Positions 21,910 to 32,745 are shown, counted from the first letter of the stretch. The stretch: DNA of 64,000 nt from Megascapheus bottae (GCA_024803745.1 JANJXV010000025.1:13804341-13868340), one strand, 5' to 3'. Translations and numbers: made by a program. The notes: a model not told the origin generated them from the letters alone.

Positions 21910-23640
21910 TATCATAATACCATCAGCAAGTCCTCTTGGGAGATCTAAAGTTGACTTCTCATTTGATGACTTTCTTATTCCCAATTGAGACCATCTCAGC
22001 ATTAAGAGTATCCATTTTTGGACTGCTACCTAATTCAGTAGCAAAACAGGTTCTTCTTTGGTACAAAGTCTCCTTTTTTTCCCTCCTAGCAGGCTCTGGG
22101 GAGATAGGTCTCAGGGGTTTGGGGGCTGTAGCCGCTTTTGGAGAAAGGCATCTGAACTTGATCCCCTATAAGCCTGGGAAATGGGAAGGGCAATGAGGCA
22201 GACATACTTATTTATTTCCCTGCCTTTACATAGTGATGATGTCCTCATCCCTGCCTTTCCCTAAAGCCCCATAAATCCCTCTAAGGGGGCAGTGAGATCA
22301 CATCATACATTTAAATTATTTTCAAGGATGTCAAGCAATTCCAACTTCTCTGATACAGCAACCTTCTAAAGGAATGGTAAATCTCCAAACTGAGGAGAGG
22401 TCCCCCCTTTCAAATAGTAACTGTGAAAGGCTGATTATGTATTTAAGCTTTGGAGCTGTGTAAAGCTTTGTTAGGCAAATCAGTGACCAAATCATTTCCT
22501 AGCCCAACATCTACAGCTCCTGTTTATATATGAAGAATATGACAGGACTCTAGAGAACAGGGCTTCTTAACATGGAAATGATTGGTCCTTGGCTTAGCAT
22601 AGGGAAAAGCCAGGGGCTTGGTTGAGCTGACAGGAGACTTTTCACTCCAACAATCCTTACCACTGTAATGGAAATCCAAAGGCCTGGAAACAATGTACAT
22701 AACTTCCCTGACTAATTTTATTATGCAGACACAGTTAATGGCTCCTGTTACAATCACATCTGGGGTGAAACACAGTACTGGTTTGTGACGATCATACTAA
22801 ATGGACAAGGATTATCAGTCATTAAAAAGGGACCAAATTAGCTACAAGCAGTCATATTTTATACTTATCAAAGCTTCTGCTGGTCAAGGTCCATTACTGT
22901 ACAACACCATAAAGGCAGAAGCCGTCAACTCATTCTCTACAACGTTTAAATCTCTATTGTGTTTGTGTAGGATATAATTTCTGGTAGCAATAAAGCCTAA
23001 TAAAGGTTACACCCCGATGAATAGGGTGTTAATAAACTGACCCATGACATTTAAATGGATAATTATATTTCAGATAAAAGAAAGAATCTCCCATTTCAGT
23101 GAGAAGTATCTCAAGTTGTGCCCAACCTGTTACCCATCAACTACAGCATGGTTTTATACAGCTTTACAATGATATAGAATATTAATAGTGTTGGTTACCA
23201 TTGCAGGAAATCAATTATTCATTAGACCTTCCCAATAATGCCCATCTATCAATCAGAATATCAAAACTGAATTCAGAATGTTCCCACACATTAAGGAATT
23301 GTATGAAAGTTAACTACAACTTGAATTTGTCAACTTGAATTTGTCAGCGTGAGCTAGAAATCCCAGAATTTATCTTCTTTTTCAGTCCAGCAAGAGGTTG
23401 TGGAACCACTTTCTTGAGGGATGACTAAAGACCAATTCACTACAACAGCAAAGATGTTGGCTTGAATGTTCCCTAGTGTTTTAAATGACCAAGAATGCTC
23501 ACAAGCATTAAAACAGCCAAAGAGCATTAAAATGCATACTCATTTGAATAGTCTTTGATTTCCTTACTTATTGTTTACTGATAGTAAAATAGGGGTGAAT
23601 GCCTTGACCCAAAATTGAAAGGTCACAAAACAATCACAGA
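21910..23640. other. Repeat-poor unique sequence
   Basis: No SINE, L1 or microsatellite recognised over about 1.7 kb, unusual for this window. Open frames at 21936-22196 (plus) and 22524-22757 (minus) are unremarkable. The low repeat load may reflect nearby conserved sequence, including the candidate exon. Confidence 0.4.
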
Positions 23641-23647
23641 TCCTTAC

Positions 23648-23760
23648 CACCATTATTGACAATGACATACAAGGTTCCAGGTCCCTTGGTCCTTGAAGCT
23701 TTGTAGTGCATGCCAAGCATGACTACCTGGGTATTGCAGTGATTGCCTGTCTGCAGTTCC
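23648..23760 (-). CDS. Candidate internal coding exon, protein unrecognised
   Basis: On the minus strand a pyrimidine-rich run ending TTCTTTAAG precedes an open frame of 37 codons, followed by the donor GGTG|gtaagg. The frame reads (E)LQ-TGNHCNTQVVMLGMHYK-ASRTK-GPGTLYVIVNNG and closes with a stop five codons after the donor, as expected for an intron. A second acceptor, CTGCAG, 9 bases inside would give an exon starting at TGN. The length (113 bp) is typical of an internal exon; with the outer acceptor it uses 1 base, 37 codons and 1 base, so it is not phase-neutral. The other two frames contain stops. Composition is balanced, with no repeat similarity. I cannot assign a family. A chance open frame with lucky splice sites remains possible. 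Confidence 0.4.
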
Positions 23761-23769
23761 CTTAAAGAA

Positions 23770-24880
23770 TATAAACAGAAAGTGAGAAGCATTTTTAATA
23801 TAGTTAGTGTTCCTTAAGGCTAATATGCTTTAGGAGACAGTTTTGCCCAAGGCAAGATGATTAACCCTAAGAAAGCTTACTAATATCTTTAAAAAAAAGA
23901 ACAGTTAACTATGGAAAATAGCTTCTTTATTGAAGGACTGTCAACAGGTCTAATTTATTAGCTTTGTCAAAGTCTGTGAGTAGGGACATAAATCTTGTAT
24001 TAGCGATCACATGAAAAATATTTGGAGCACCTGCCATGCCAAAATTCTCTGCATACTTTCCAAAGATAAACACATACATCACTTTATTCCCTCAGCAGGA
24101 AAGTTTGATTACCTACATACAAAAATATGAAACTCTATTATAGATGTCATTTAAATGAAAACTAGACCTCAGAACTTCCTGATTTATAGCAGCATTGTAA
24201 TGCCAGAAAATAAGACAGAAATTCAAAATGCTAAGAAAAATCAACAAGTGAAAATGCATCTACACATCTGAAGGTGTCTCTTTAGGAAGAAGAGCTAGGA
24301 AATGATTGCTCTACCCCCCTGCTAGCTCTTGATGTTAGGATGGTTAGGCCTGTGGAATGGGTTGGTAGGTCTCAGTGAATCCATCAGTCATCCATTCAGA
24401 CTACCCTTAGAAAAGTGGGCATTTACTGGTTGGTTGTTAAGGGTTTGCACTTTAGATATGGCTAATTCCGCCTTCTCAAATTCTGCATGGAAATCTGCAT
24501 CTCTCCATTGCCCAGCTCTGCTCTTCTTTGCAGTGGTTTCTCCTTCAAGTGGTGAGACAACCCCTGGAGGCTCCAGGCCAACCTCCTCTGCCTCAGCAGT
24601 GGAATCAGCCAGACTTTCAAGGCAGACTCTTATTGGCTGGAGCCTCCCTCATGGAATTAGGGTGGACAGATCTAGAACCTGTGGCCATCCTGGATATGAG
24701 CTCTTGCAGGTCACATAGAGGTAGGGTTTGTAGGTCACACAGAGGTAGGGTTTGTTTTTCCCAAAAGAAGTCTGAGGGATCCTCCAATGATCAAATAGAA
24801 CCACTCATCTTGAAAGTTTGAGCAAGTTAAGTTAGTTGTTCAAAGGAACTGCACCACTGGAATTCTCTACTACATACATC
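23770..24880. other. Repeat-poor unique sequence
   Basis: Only a 24-bp tandem duplication (24708-24755) stands out. The overlapping open frames at 24329-24718 and 24528-24821 have no recognised domain. Confidence 0.4.
24708..24755. repeat. 24-bp tandem duplication
   Basis: AGGTCACATAGAGGTAGGGT plus TTGT is followed at once by the same 24 bases with one T-to-C change. Confidence 0.95.
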
Positions 24881-24884
24881 ATAC

Positions 24885-25175
24885 TTTAGTGAATATCTGT
24901 GAGAGAAAATATGCATTTTTTATCTCTCTGAGCCTGACTTTACTCAACACAGTTTTTCCAGTTCCATCTGAATACCAGGAATATGGACCTTGGGCTGTCA
25001 AGGGGAGTAAGGTTAAGGGAAAGGAGATAGATGACTGAAGAGAGGAAGGGTGGGAGAATGCAGTCATAATAGTCAATGTGTATATGTGAAAGTGCAACTG
25101 GGAAAATTGAGGCGATAGATGGGATGAAAGAGAGATGGGGAGAATGGTAAAAGGTGTGACATTGATACAAGATGC
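24885..25175 (+). mobile_element. L1 copy with inverted 5' part (twin-priming form)
   Basis: Bases 24885-24970 are the reverse complement of an L1 ORF2 end (reversed: GATGGAACTGGAAAAACTGT, GAGTAAAGTCAGGCTCAGAG). From about 24970 the sequence runs forward as L1 3' UTR (GAGAATGCAGTCATAATAGT, GGTGTGACATTGATACAAGA, TGCATTTTCCTCAT), matching 55.4-55.6 kb. Inversion of the 5' part relative to the 3' part is the classic twin-priming product. Confidence 0.75.
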
Positions 25176-25191
25176 ATTTTCCTCATAACTA

Positions 25192-25598
25192 ATGTGGCCT
25201 TCAAATCTCAGTGGGCAAGAACATCAGGAGGAAAACACACACACTTCTGGAGGCTTCTCTGGGGAGACCCTGAGCCTTGACCACAGCACCCATGACACCA
25301 ATAGCTCTGCTATTTATGCCACACTCCTGTACAGCAGACTTCTAAATGTGATGTCAGATGCTGGAACTCCTTCAAAACTCTGCTTCTGGATGAATCTGCT
25401 GAGATACCCACTTTTCGAAGCAGCTGCCTTCCACATTCACAGCCCAGAGTTACCAAATCCCCCAGAGGGACTTTCTAAATTACTCAATTCCCCAGGCCTG
25501 TATTTATATCCTAATGATAGAACATTAAGATGCAAATTAAACAGAAACTTAGTAAGCAAATCATGCCACTTTCTAAATGGACACATCAATAAAAGGAA
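25192..25598. other. Unrecognised sequence with long open frame
   Basis: A 219-codon plus frame begins here, but its second half is a (GA)n repeat (Arg/Glu). The first 130 or so residues have no domain that I recognise and no splice or promoter context, so I do not call a gene. Confidence 0.35.
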
Positions 25599-25679
25599 GA
25601 GAGAGACAGAGAGAGACAAAGAGACAGGGAGGGAGGAAGGAAGGGAGGGAGGGAGAGAGAGAGAGAAAGCGAGAGAGAA

Positions 25680-25749
<70 letters not shown>
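25598..25749. repeat. (GA)n microsatellite, about 150 bp
   Basis: Imperfect GAGA/GGGA start, then about 33 uninterrupted GA units. Perfect purine strand, able to form triplex DNA; likely length-polymorphic. Confidence 0.97.
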
Positions 25750-25963
25750 CATCACACCATAGCCAAACACCCGGGAAAGATTTCAAAAGCCCACCTGGAA
25801 GCCCCAGGCACACAATGTGTTGGAAATTCTATCTCACCAAAGTATTTATGATCCTGTCCCTCCCACTACCACCTAGGTAACTGATCTTTTCAGAGCTCTG
25901 GTCTCATTCTCATCTTCACTGATTGCCTCTGTGCCTAGGAAGTCTAAGAGTGTTGCTATTTTT

Positions 25964-26000
25964 TTTTTTTTTGCAGGAGTGCTTTTTTTTTGTTTTTTAC
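25964..26000. repeat. T-rich tract
   Basis: Two T runs of 12 and 9, separated by GCAGGAGTGC. Confidence 0.8.
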
Positions 26001-26129
26001 AAGGTTGGAGAGGGGAACACAGACCATCCCCCATCTCTTGTGTAAACCTTTCTAAACCTCTTAAAACATCAGCACTTGGCTGAATTTCTGGAATTTTCTT
26101 CAAGAAAAATACTATAAAGCCTGAATAGG

Positions 26130-26284
26130 TATATATATATACACACACATGTATATGTGTGTATGTATGTACACATATGTATATATTTATACATATACAT
26201 GTGTATATATAGGTATGCAGGCTTGATAGTAATATATGTATTACATTATCCACACACACAATACACACACACAAACACATAATG
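26130..26284. repeat. TA/CA/TG compound repeat
   Basis: TATATA, ACACAC, GTGTAT and TACATA units to 26212, then a second CACACA stretch at 26252-26283. The 139-codon minus frame across it is repeat-derived. Confidence 0.9.
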
Positions 26285-26291
26285 TGTACCA

Positions 26292-26496
26292 ATCTGAAGA
26301 TGAACTCAGGGTTTGGGCACTGTTCTTAAGCTTTTGTGCTCAAAGCGCTCCCACTTTGAGCCACAGCAGTTTCTGGCTTTTTGGCAGATTGGAGACTCAC
26401 AGACTTTCCTGACGGATTTGCCTTTCAACTGTGATCCTCAGATCTCAGCTTCCTGAGTAATTAGGATCATAGGCATCAGCCACTGACACCCAGCTT
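26292..26496 (-). mobile_element. B1-headed Geo SINE, old
   Basis: AACTCAGGGTTTGGGCACTG, CACTTTGAGCCACAGCAGTT, GATCCTCAGATCTCAGCTTC and GAGTAATTAGGATCATAGGC follow the reversed B1-Geo layout. Sits directly after the TA/CA tract, where its tail would be. Confidence 0.8.
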
Positions 26497-26504
26497 GTAA
26501 AAAT

Positions 26505-26690
26505 ATATTTTATCATTGTTGAGTGAGAAAGTAGATAGTATTCATTGAATGCATATTATATGTCTACTTAACATCTGAGGAAAAGACTCTAATAATTGTA
26601 TCATAACATTATTCTTTTGCTCACTTGAAAGATGAAGAGACTTAGGCTAAAAAAAGATTGTTCCATAACAGGGAGGAAGAAAAATGGTAG
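26505..26690 (-). mobile_element. MIR SINE
   Basis: CATTGAATGCATATTATATG and GAAAGATGAAGAGACTTAGG follow the reversed MIR order (attgagcacctactatg, cagatgaggaaactgagg). Confidence 0.6.
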
Positions 26691-26798
26691 AAGGGTGATA
26701 TGGTTTAAAAAAGAAAAAACAGCAATGAATCTATAAATTAGTTTGTTAAAACGAACCCTTCTTGTACAGATAATTGATGTCAATTAAAAAATGTTGCC

Positions 26799-26930
26799 TA
26801 GGAGGAAGAGAGGGAGGGAAAGGGGGAAAAACATGAGAAGGGGTATCAAGGTTCGAGAAGTAATGTACTCACTACCTGATGAATGTAACTGTAACCCCTT
26901 TACACATTATCCCAACAATAAAATACAATT
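26799..26930 (+). mobile_element. 5'-truncated L1 3' end
   Basis: Only 130 or so bases: purine tract (GGGAGGGAAAGGGGGAAAAA), GAAGTAATGTACTCACTACC, GTAACCCC and AATAAAATACAATT. It is bracketed by AATTAAAAAATGTTGCC at 26782-26798 and 26927-26943, a perfect 17-bp direct repeat. This shows that the repeat family with this 3' end moves by target-primed retrotransposition. Confidence 0.9.
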
Positions 26931-26944
26931 AAAAAATGTTGCCC

Positions 26945-27650
26945 CTATCAAAAAAGTCTTGCTATACAACAAAATATTTTTTAGTCATCGTATCTTAGAA
27001 GTGAAACTACACATCAAACATTTTGATAACTCTGGCCCTTAGCCAATACTAGGTATAGAATACACTAGAAACTCTGAAGCTTGGAAGCTAAATGGAGGAA
27101 TACTTTTTTTTTTCCCATCAAAATTTTACTAATATAATTGTGCTCTTGGAAAGCTCAAAACCTTGTGTTCTGGTCAAATTTCATCCTCTGGGGAATCATT
27201 TGAATCGTGTGCCATCAGTTCCTCTTTTCCCAGTTCTTTTTTTATTTATAAGCAGGACCAAGATGGTGACCTCTGGAGTCCCTTTCAGGTCAGGTTCTGT
27301 CACATATCTGTTAGAAAAGTTCTGGATCTCAGGAACCTAGCAGCATACCTAAAACATTTATTGAAGGGAAAAAAAAGGTTTTAAATGGATGCTGTTGTTA
27401 CTGTACACTTTAAATTTATCTTTGCAGTTAAAAATAAAGCAACCTTACTGATACTACCAACTTTTTGGAATTTTCTTCTTTCCAGGATGCAGGTGATTTT
27501 CCTGCACAGCCCTTAGTGGTGTTTGAACCTTTTCACAATCAGAACTCTCAACCTGCATCCAAACTGACTCACTGACTTCCTGGTATGTTCACCACCAATC
27601 CAGGGAATCACCATATGGACAGTAGGCCTTCACAAAGGGACAAAGACGTG
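26945..27650. other. Unique sequence, nothing recognised
   Basis: Short plus-strand open frames at 27092-27384 overlap in two frames, as chance frames do. Confidence 0.4.
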
Positions 27651-27654
27651 GAGC

Positions 27655-27845
27655 CCACTTGAGGAGTTCTGGTAGAGTGTTTGCCTAACATGCATGAAGC
27701 CCTGGATTCAATGTCTCAGTACTACATAAACAGAAAAATCCAGAAATGGCTCTGTGGCTCAAGTGGTAGAGTGCAAGCCTTGATTAAAAGAAGCTCAGGG
27801 ACAGTATCCATGTTCTGAGTTCAAGCCTCAGAAATGGCAAAAAAA
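27655..27845 (+). mobile_element. IDL-Geo SINE, diverged
   Basis: The head lacks its first bases. Left box reads GGATTCAATGTCTC. The Geo part has TTGATTAAAAGAAGCTCAGG, the longer spacer form otherwise typical of B1-headed copies. The tail passes into a purine tract (27834-27905). Confidence 0.8.
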
Positions 27846-27905
27846 AGGGGGAAGGAAGAAAAGAAGGAAGGAAAAGAAAAGAAAGGAAAAAAAGAAAAAG
27901 AAAAG
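27834..27905. repeat. Purine-rich A/G tract at SINE tail
   Basis: AAAAAAGGGGGAAGGAAGAA and onward; irregular, probably a decayed and expanded A-tail. Confidence 0.85.
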
Positions 27906-27909
27906 ATAC

Positions 27910-28380
27910 CTATTAAGACATCTCAGGTGTTCCATCCATCTAGGATAAATGCATGTACCAAGGGAGCCATTCTTGGAGCTTTGCATAGCTTGTCTGTGTC
28001 ATTCAACTTCAGGGTAATAATTTTAGAGATTGTTTTAGTGTTTACCACCTTTTACGAAGTCTTTGTAGCATTTATAGCCAGTTTGTACTTAGCCATACAA
28101 ATACTATTTAATTTTTTTCCCAATCAATCATCTCTTTATTGTTTTCCACTCAACAAGGGTGGGCATTTTTAAAACCAGACTCTGGTGAGATATTATTAAG
28201 TTTATATTATGTTTTATATATTATATAGCTAGTGCGATATATTTTTATATTTTTTATGAACTATTTAAAATATCTTACATTTTGTAAACTATTTAAGATA
28301 TGTCATACTATATTGGCTTCATGGGAAGCCAAGTCTCCAGTGAAATATTATCAAGATGTGAGACGTTTAAAAATTCATTA
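27910..28380. other. AT-rich unique sequence
   Basis: Very AT-rich from 28180 to 28310. No gene seen. Confidence 0.4.
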
Positions 28381-28382
28381 GA

Positions 28383-28582
28383 GGGGCCGGGAGTTTGACC
28401 TAATGGTAGGTTGCTTGCCTTAGTATGCACGACGTTCTGGGTTCGATTCCTTGGTACTGCATATACTGAAAAAAGCTGGAAGTGGTGCTGTGGCTCAACT
28501 GGTAGAGCACTGGCCTTGAGGAAAGCCCAAGGATGGTGCTCAGGTCCTGAGTTCAAGCCCCAGGACTGGCCAAAAAAAAAGG
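28383..28582 (+). mobile_element. IDL-Geo SINE
   Basis: Full length with left GGTTCGATTCC box and right GAGTTCAAGCCCC box both intact. The right module reads GTGGCTCAACTGGTAGAGCA, very tRNA A-box-like. No clear flanking duplication. Confidence 0.9.
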
Positions 28583-28584
28583 AA

Positions 28585-29585
28585 AAAAAATATTAGATCA
28601 CAAGGAGTCTGCTCACAGGAATGGGATTAATGCCTTTATTAAAATAATAAGGAAGCTTCTTTGGCCTTTTCTCCACTTCTGCCATGTAAGGACACACCAA
28701 ATGGTGACACACATAAAACAATGAGGCCTTACTAGACACCAGATCTGTTTGCATTTTGACATTCGATTTCTGAGCCTTCAGAAACATAATAAATAGATTT
28801 CCTTCAAAGACAAAAGTACTTTAGCACAGATTAAATCGGTGTGTCACTCTACACAGGGATATTTTACATTTCCAAAGAGACCAAAAAAAGTGTGGGACCC
28901 TAAAAAAGTGTGGCCTTTCAGGTCCTAGACCTTGGATATGGAGTAGCTGTTAAGTACAGCTGCCATTCAAATGCATGTGTAAAAACATTCTCAGGGCAAC
29001 AGCCATCTCTGATGTCATGAAAGGAGACAGTGGCTCAAAATCAATAGATCAAAGGAGGTGTCTTGATGAGCTGTTTTCAGCCCATTTCTCCCAAGGCATC
29101 ATCACACAGGTGCATGAGGACTACAACACAATACAATAATCAAAACACTGGACCACCTAGGGCCAAGAAGAGCAGGCAGCTTGGGTTGTTGGAGCCTCTG
29201 GCCCTTGCCCCAGATCTGCTACTTCCTCAGAGGGTAAGAGCAAGACACTGTAAACCTGTCTGCCATTGGAATCTAAGTCTCCCCATCTGACAGCACAAGC
29301 AGCCCATGGAAGGTGCCGAGACCTCCAACATGATCATCTACATGTAAGAGCTTTATAAGCTACACACACCTCACCCTAGATGGATGAGCATGGACCTGAA
29401 TTACTCTTGGTATTTTTAGCTGTTGGTTTGAATCTACTTAAAGCACAGAGTGATGGAGAGGTAAGGGGAAAGGGTGTTAGTTTCAGCTCTGGGGAAATGG
29501 TCGGAGCAGATGAAGCAGGCACTCCCAAGTCTACTAATGAATACATAAATATATATACACTAATATACTATACTATATAATATAA
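28585..29585. other. Unique sequence, nothing recognised
   Basis: No repeat, splice-flanked frame or CpG cluster seen over 1 kb. Confidence 0.4.
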
Positions 29586-29586
29586 G

Positions 29587-29587
29587 A

Positions 29588-29621
<34 letters not shown>

Positions 29622-29631
29622 ATATATATTT
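29587..29631. repeat. (TA)n microsatellite
   Basis: About 20 TA units with one TTTA interruption. Confidence 0.95.
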
Positions 29632-29853
29632 GGTCATAGAGTTTGAACTCTGGGTCTGGGCCTTGTCCCTGGGCAATTCAACTAGCACTCTACCACTTGA
29701 GCCTCAGCACTACCTCCAGTTTTCTAGTGGTTAACTGGAGATAAGCATCTCACACACTTAAGTGCCCTGACTGGCTTTGAACCGTGATCCTCAGAGCTCA
29801 GCCTCCTGAGTAGCTAGGATTACCCGCATGAGCCACTGGCACCAGCTGGCCTT
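29632..29853 (-). mobile_element. B1-headed Geo SINE
   Basis: TAGAGTTTGAACTCTGGGTC, CTACCACTTGAGCCTCAGCA, TAACTGGAGATAAGCATCTC and CCTCCTGAGTAGCTAGGATT. The (TA)n tract lies exactly at its tail end. Confidence 0.85.
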
Positions 29854-29859
29854 TTATTT

Positions 29860-30985
29860 TGACTGAAAAATGCCTTCCGCTTTCCTCTATATCAGTGCTT
29901 CAGAGGTCAGTGAGCATGTTTTGCTGTCTGTGCTCTTACTTTTTATCAAAAGACACTAGACATCATGCACTATGCCTAGCAAGAGACAGTGTAAGTTGAA
30001 TGCCAGCAGCTGGCTCTGCAGATGTCAGCAACAGCTGCTCCTCGTCCTTTTACGAGGTGTGAGTCCCACTCATTCTCCCTTTCTCCTTGTTTGTAGAATC
30101 TTTGGTGCCTACATATGAAATAGTTTTCCAATTAGACTCACTTTGCAGTTGTATCTGGATGTAGCTAGTCACCCCTCTTAGCTCAGAAATCTGAAATGAA
30201 GGTAAAGTACTTATATCAGGTTATTAGTGAGAGAAGTCTCAGCGGTCAAGTTTGCTAATCACTTTTAGCAAAAGATGTGGATGATAAGTCAGCTAGCTAA
30301 ATTGTCCGGCCCCCCACCAAGATTTCAGCAGGAAATCTGCAAATAAAATAGACATTCAATATTTCAGTGTGTTTACCTGGAGACAGGTTTGTACAGCAGG
30401 GCCATAACTCTGTAGAGGTAGGAAGGCCTCTTGGTTGAAAATAAAAAAGGAAGGAAGATGCCTGTGGTAATTCAGCTGTAAGTAAAAGGACTATTATACA
30501 GGTCTTGCCAATTGATGCTGTCTCTCTTTGAACATTTCTTTCCTCCACAGCAAACAGTGGAGAAAATGAAATCCAAGAAGCAAATGGACTGGAGGAGTTG
30601 CTGATTTGATTGCAGGTGTTTTTGTGTAGGTTACACATGTCAGTGTAACTGGCTATAGGTCACAGTCTCAACTCTCTCTTTGCTGGCACTGAACTGTGAA
30701 TTTGTTATTTGTTACACGTGTGACCATCATTCATGATCTATAGGATTTACTTACTTACTTATTTATTTTTGGTGTGAATAACCATGACTAGTGGACACTT
30801 ATTTAATCAAGGAATTAATAGGAAAGGACATGATAGGAATAGTCTGGTGCCAATGGACTTTATTTTCAAGGTTGACCCCCACTCTTTTACAAAGAACTAT
30901 TTCTATTTACTTAGAAATAAGCATACCGGGCCCTTCCACTTGAAAATTTCAATTTACATAGAATAATTTGTTTGTTTTATTTGTG
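29860..30985. other. Unique sequence
   Basis: TTACTTACTTATTTATTT at about 30751 is a short TTAY repeat. The 113-codon minus frame at 30297-30638 has no recognised domain. Confidence 0.4.
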
Positions 30986-30987
30986 TG

Positions 30988-31110
30988 ATTTTTTTGAGAC
31001 TGGATCTTAATGTGTTTCCCAGGCTCATTTCAAACTACTGGGCTAAAGAAATCCTTCTGCCTCAGCTTCCCAGGTAGCTGGAACTATAGACACATGCCTG
31101 GTCTGTTTCA
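30988..31110 (-). mobile_element. B1 SINE
   Basis: TTTTTTTGAGACTGGATCTT, CCCAGGCTCATTTCAAACTA, TGCCTCAGCTTCCCAGGTAG and GCTGGAACTATAGACACATG are the reversed B1/Alu-type order. No Geo module attached. Confidence 0.8.
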
Positions 31111-31848
31111 TGTAAGGTCCGTTATCAATTGTACTATGTCTTGTTCAGGGCCATCACCTCTGCTCAAATAAATAGCATGACACCTCCAAAAAGATACTAC
31201 TGTGTATAGGGATGGTGTGTAGGTATTTAAACCCTTACATAGCGGGGTATGACAGCTACCACTTCCTCTTTTTTCCTGATTTTTCTTTCATTTTCAGAAC
31301 TGTCTAAAATATGGCAATGCATTTTTATGCAGCAGAAGCAATCAAAATATTTTTAGATGTACCTAAATCCTGGGAAAATGATATCTTTTTGAAAGGGAGG
31401 CTCTTTGGACAATCTGAAATATGTGTAAACAAGCTTATGACCCAGATCTGAACACTTTAAAGATAAAAACAAATCTGAGAACAGAGCCTATGGTCCTCCT
31501 CACACTGGTTCTGTGCCGGTATTAGAGGAAAAAAATCTCCACTCTGGCAATCTTAATGTCTCTTCTCCCTCTATAATGACTTGATGCATAAAAATTAATC
31601 TTTTTCTTCCTCCTTTGATCCCTGAGCTCCTTAGCGGAGATTCTATCTTGTTCTATAACACACGATGAAGCATTTTCCCTGTTATAATGTGACAATAACC
31701 CTACTGAGCACAGCAATTTGAGTCTGAATGTGCCACAGCAAAGAAGAGAGACAATTCCACCTAGAACTATTTGGCAAAACATAAAAAAGACACATTAATG
31801 TTACTGGAAAATTGTGCCCTTAACAAAAGAACACAAAACAGAACTGAG
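31111..31848. other. Unique sequence, nothing recognised
   Basis: Nothing beyond a short minus frame at 31522-31782. Confidence 0.4.
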
Positions 31849-31850
31849 AA

Positions 31851-31851
31851 T

Positions 31852-31883
<32 letters not shown>

Positions 31884-31915
31884 GACAGAGACACAGAGAG
31901 ACAGAGACAGAGAAA
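31851..31915. repeat. (GA)n/(GACA)n microsatellite
   Basis: GAGAGA, then GACA units, then GAGACA. Purine-rich with regular C. Confidence 0.95.
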
Positions 31916-32039
31916 GTGGAATAGAGATAGGGCAGGAAAAGCAAAGAGGTAAACACCTTCATCAATTTAGCCTGAAAGTGCTGGTCATGTAGATTAGTTT
32001 CAGCATATATATATGTATATATATGCACATTTGAAAGTT

Positions 32040-32600
32040 TTAATAAGCGAGACTGTCAAGGCTAGGTGAAAAAACATTCTTTAATTAGTTTACTCAAATA
32101 TTAAATTTGACATCTAGAATTTCAATATTAGCAAAAATGTGATAATTATAGCCAGAAGGGTTTTTTATTGAATGTAAATTCATGTATAACACTTATGTAT
32201 CTCATTCTCTATTGTTCTCTCTCGTCCAGGGTTCACACTTTCACTGAAAGCCTTGGGCTTCACTTGGAAATCTGATCTCAAAATTTTGTCTCTTTACTTC
32301 CTTTAAAGAAATACATCCTGGTGTTTCAGCACCATCTAGAACAAAGAACATGCATCCATCCTGGTTCAGGTCCATTCTGAAGGAAAACACCACCTTGAGA
32401 GAACCTTCCAGAATTTCCAGGCCCTTCTGCAGAAGGGACATTCTTTTCTCAGGGAAGTCCTTCTTCAAGTCTTGTGTGCACAGGGAGGATTTTTGCAGGG
32501 CTATTTTGACCACTCTGGTAGTTAGGGAAGGTCTGACCTTCCCAGGTGTTTGTTTGAGGGAGAGAAGAGAAGCAGGGATCATATGACCAGTGTCATAGTA
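32040..32600. other. Unique sequence with 113-codon minus frame
   Basis: The minus frame at 32241-32582 has balanced composition (it includes VVFSFRMDLNQDGCMFFVLD) and no repeat similarity. I recognise no family; it could be a decayed coding fragment or chance. Confidence 0.3.
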
Positions 32601-32604
32601 GGTC

Positions 32605-32745
32605 AGGTCTGTGAAACATGCATTTATTCATTAACCCTCACAGCATCCTCATTTTATAGAAAAGAGCTCAGCCTCAGACATTAAATACTTTGCCCAGAAT
32701 TATAGAATTAGTGAGTGTCGTCTTGTGAGAAGGCAGGGCTTGCTG
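32605..32745 (-). mobile_element. MIR SINE
   Basis: TTCATTAACCCTCACAGCAT, TCATTTTATAGAAAAGAGCT and TTTGCCCAGAATTATAGAAT follow the reversed MIR order very well (taatcctcacaacaacc, cccattttacagatgagg, cttgcccaaggtcacacag). Confidence 0.75.

Noticed and set aside
22524..22757. 77-codon minus frame close to the candidate exon, considered as another exon
   Set aside because: No convincing acceptor/donor pair around a subsegment, and composition gives no support.
25192..25851. 219-codon open frame, the longest in the window
   Set aside because: Its second half is Arg/Glu from a GA microsatellite, and the first half has no recognisable domain, promoter or splice context.
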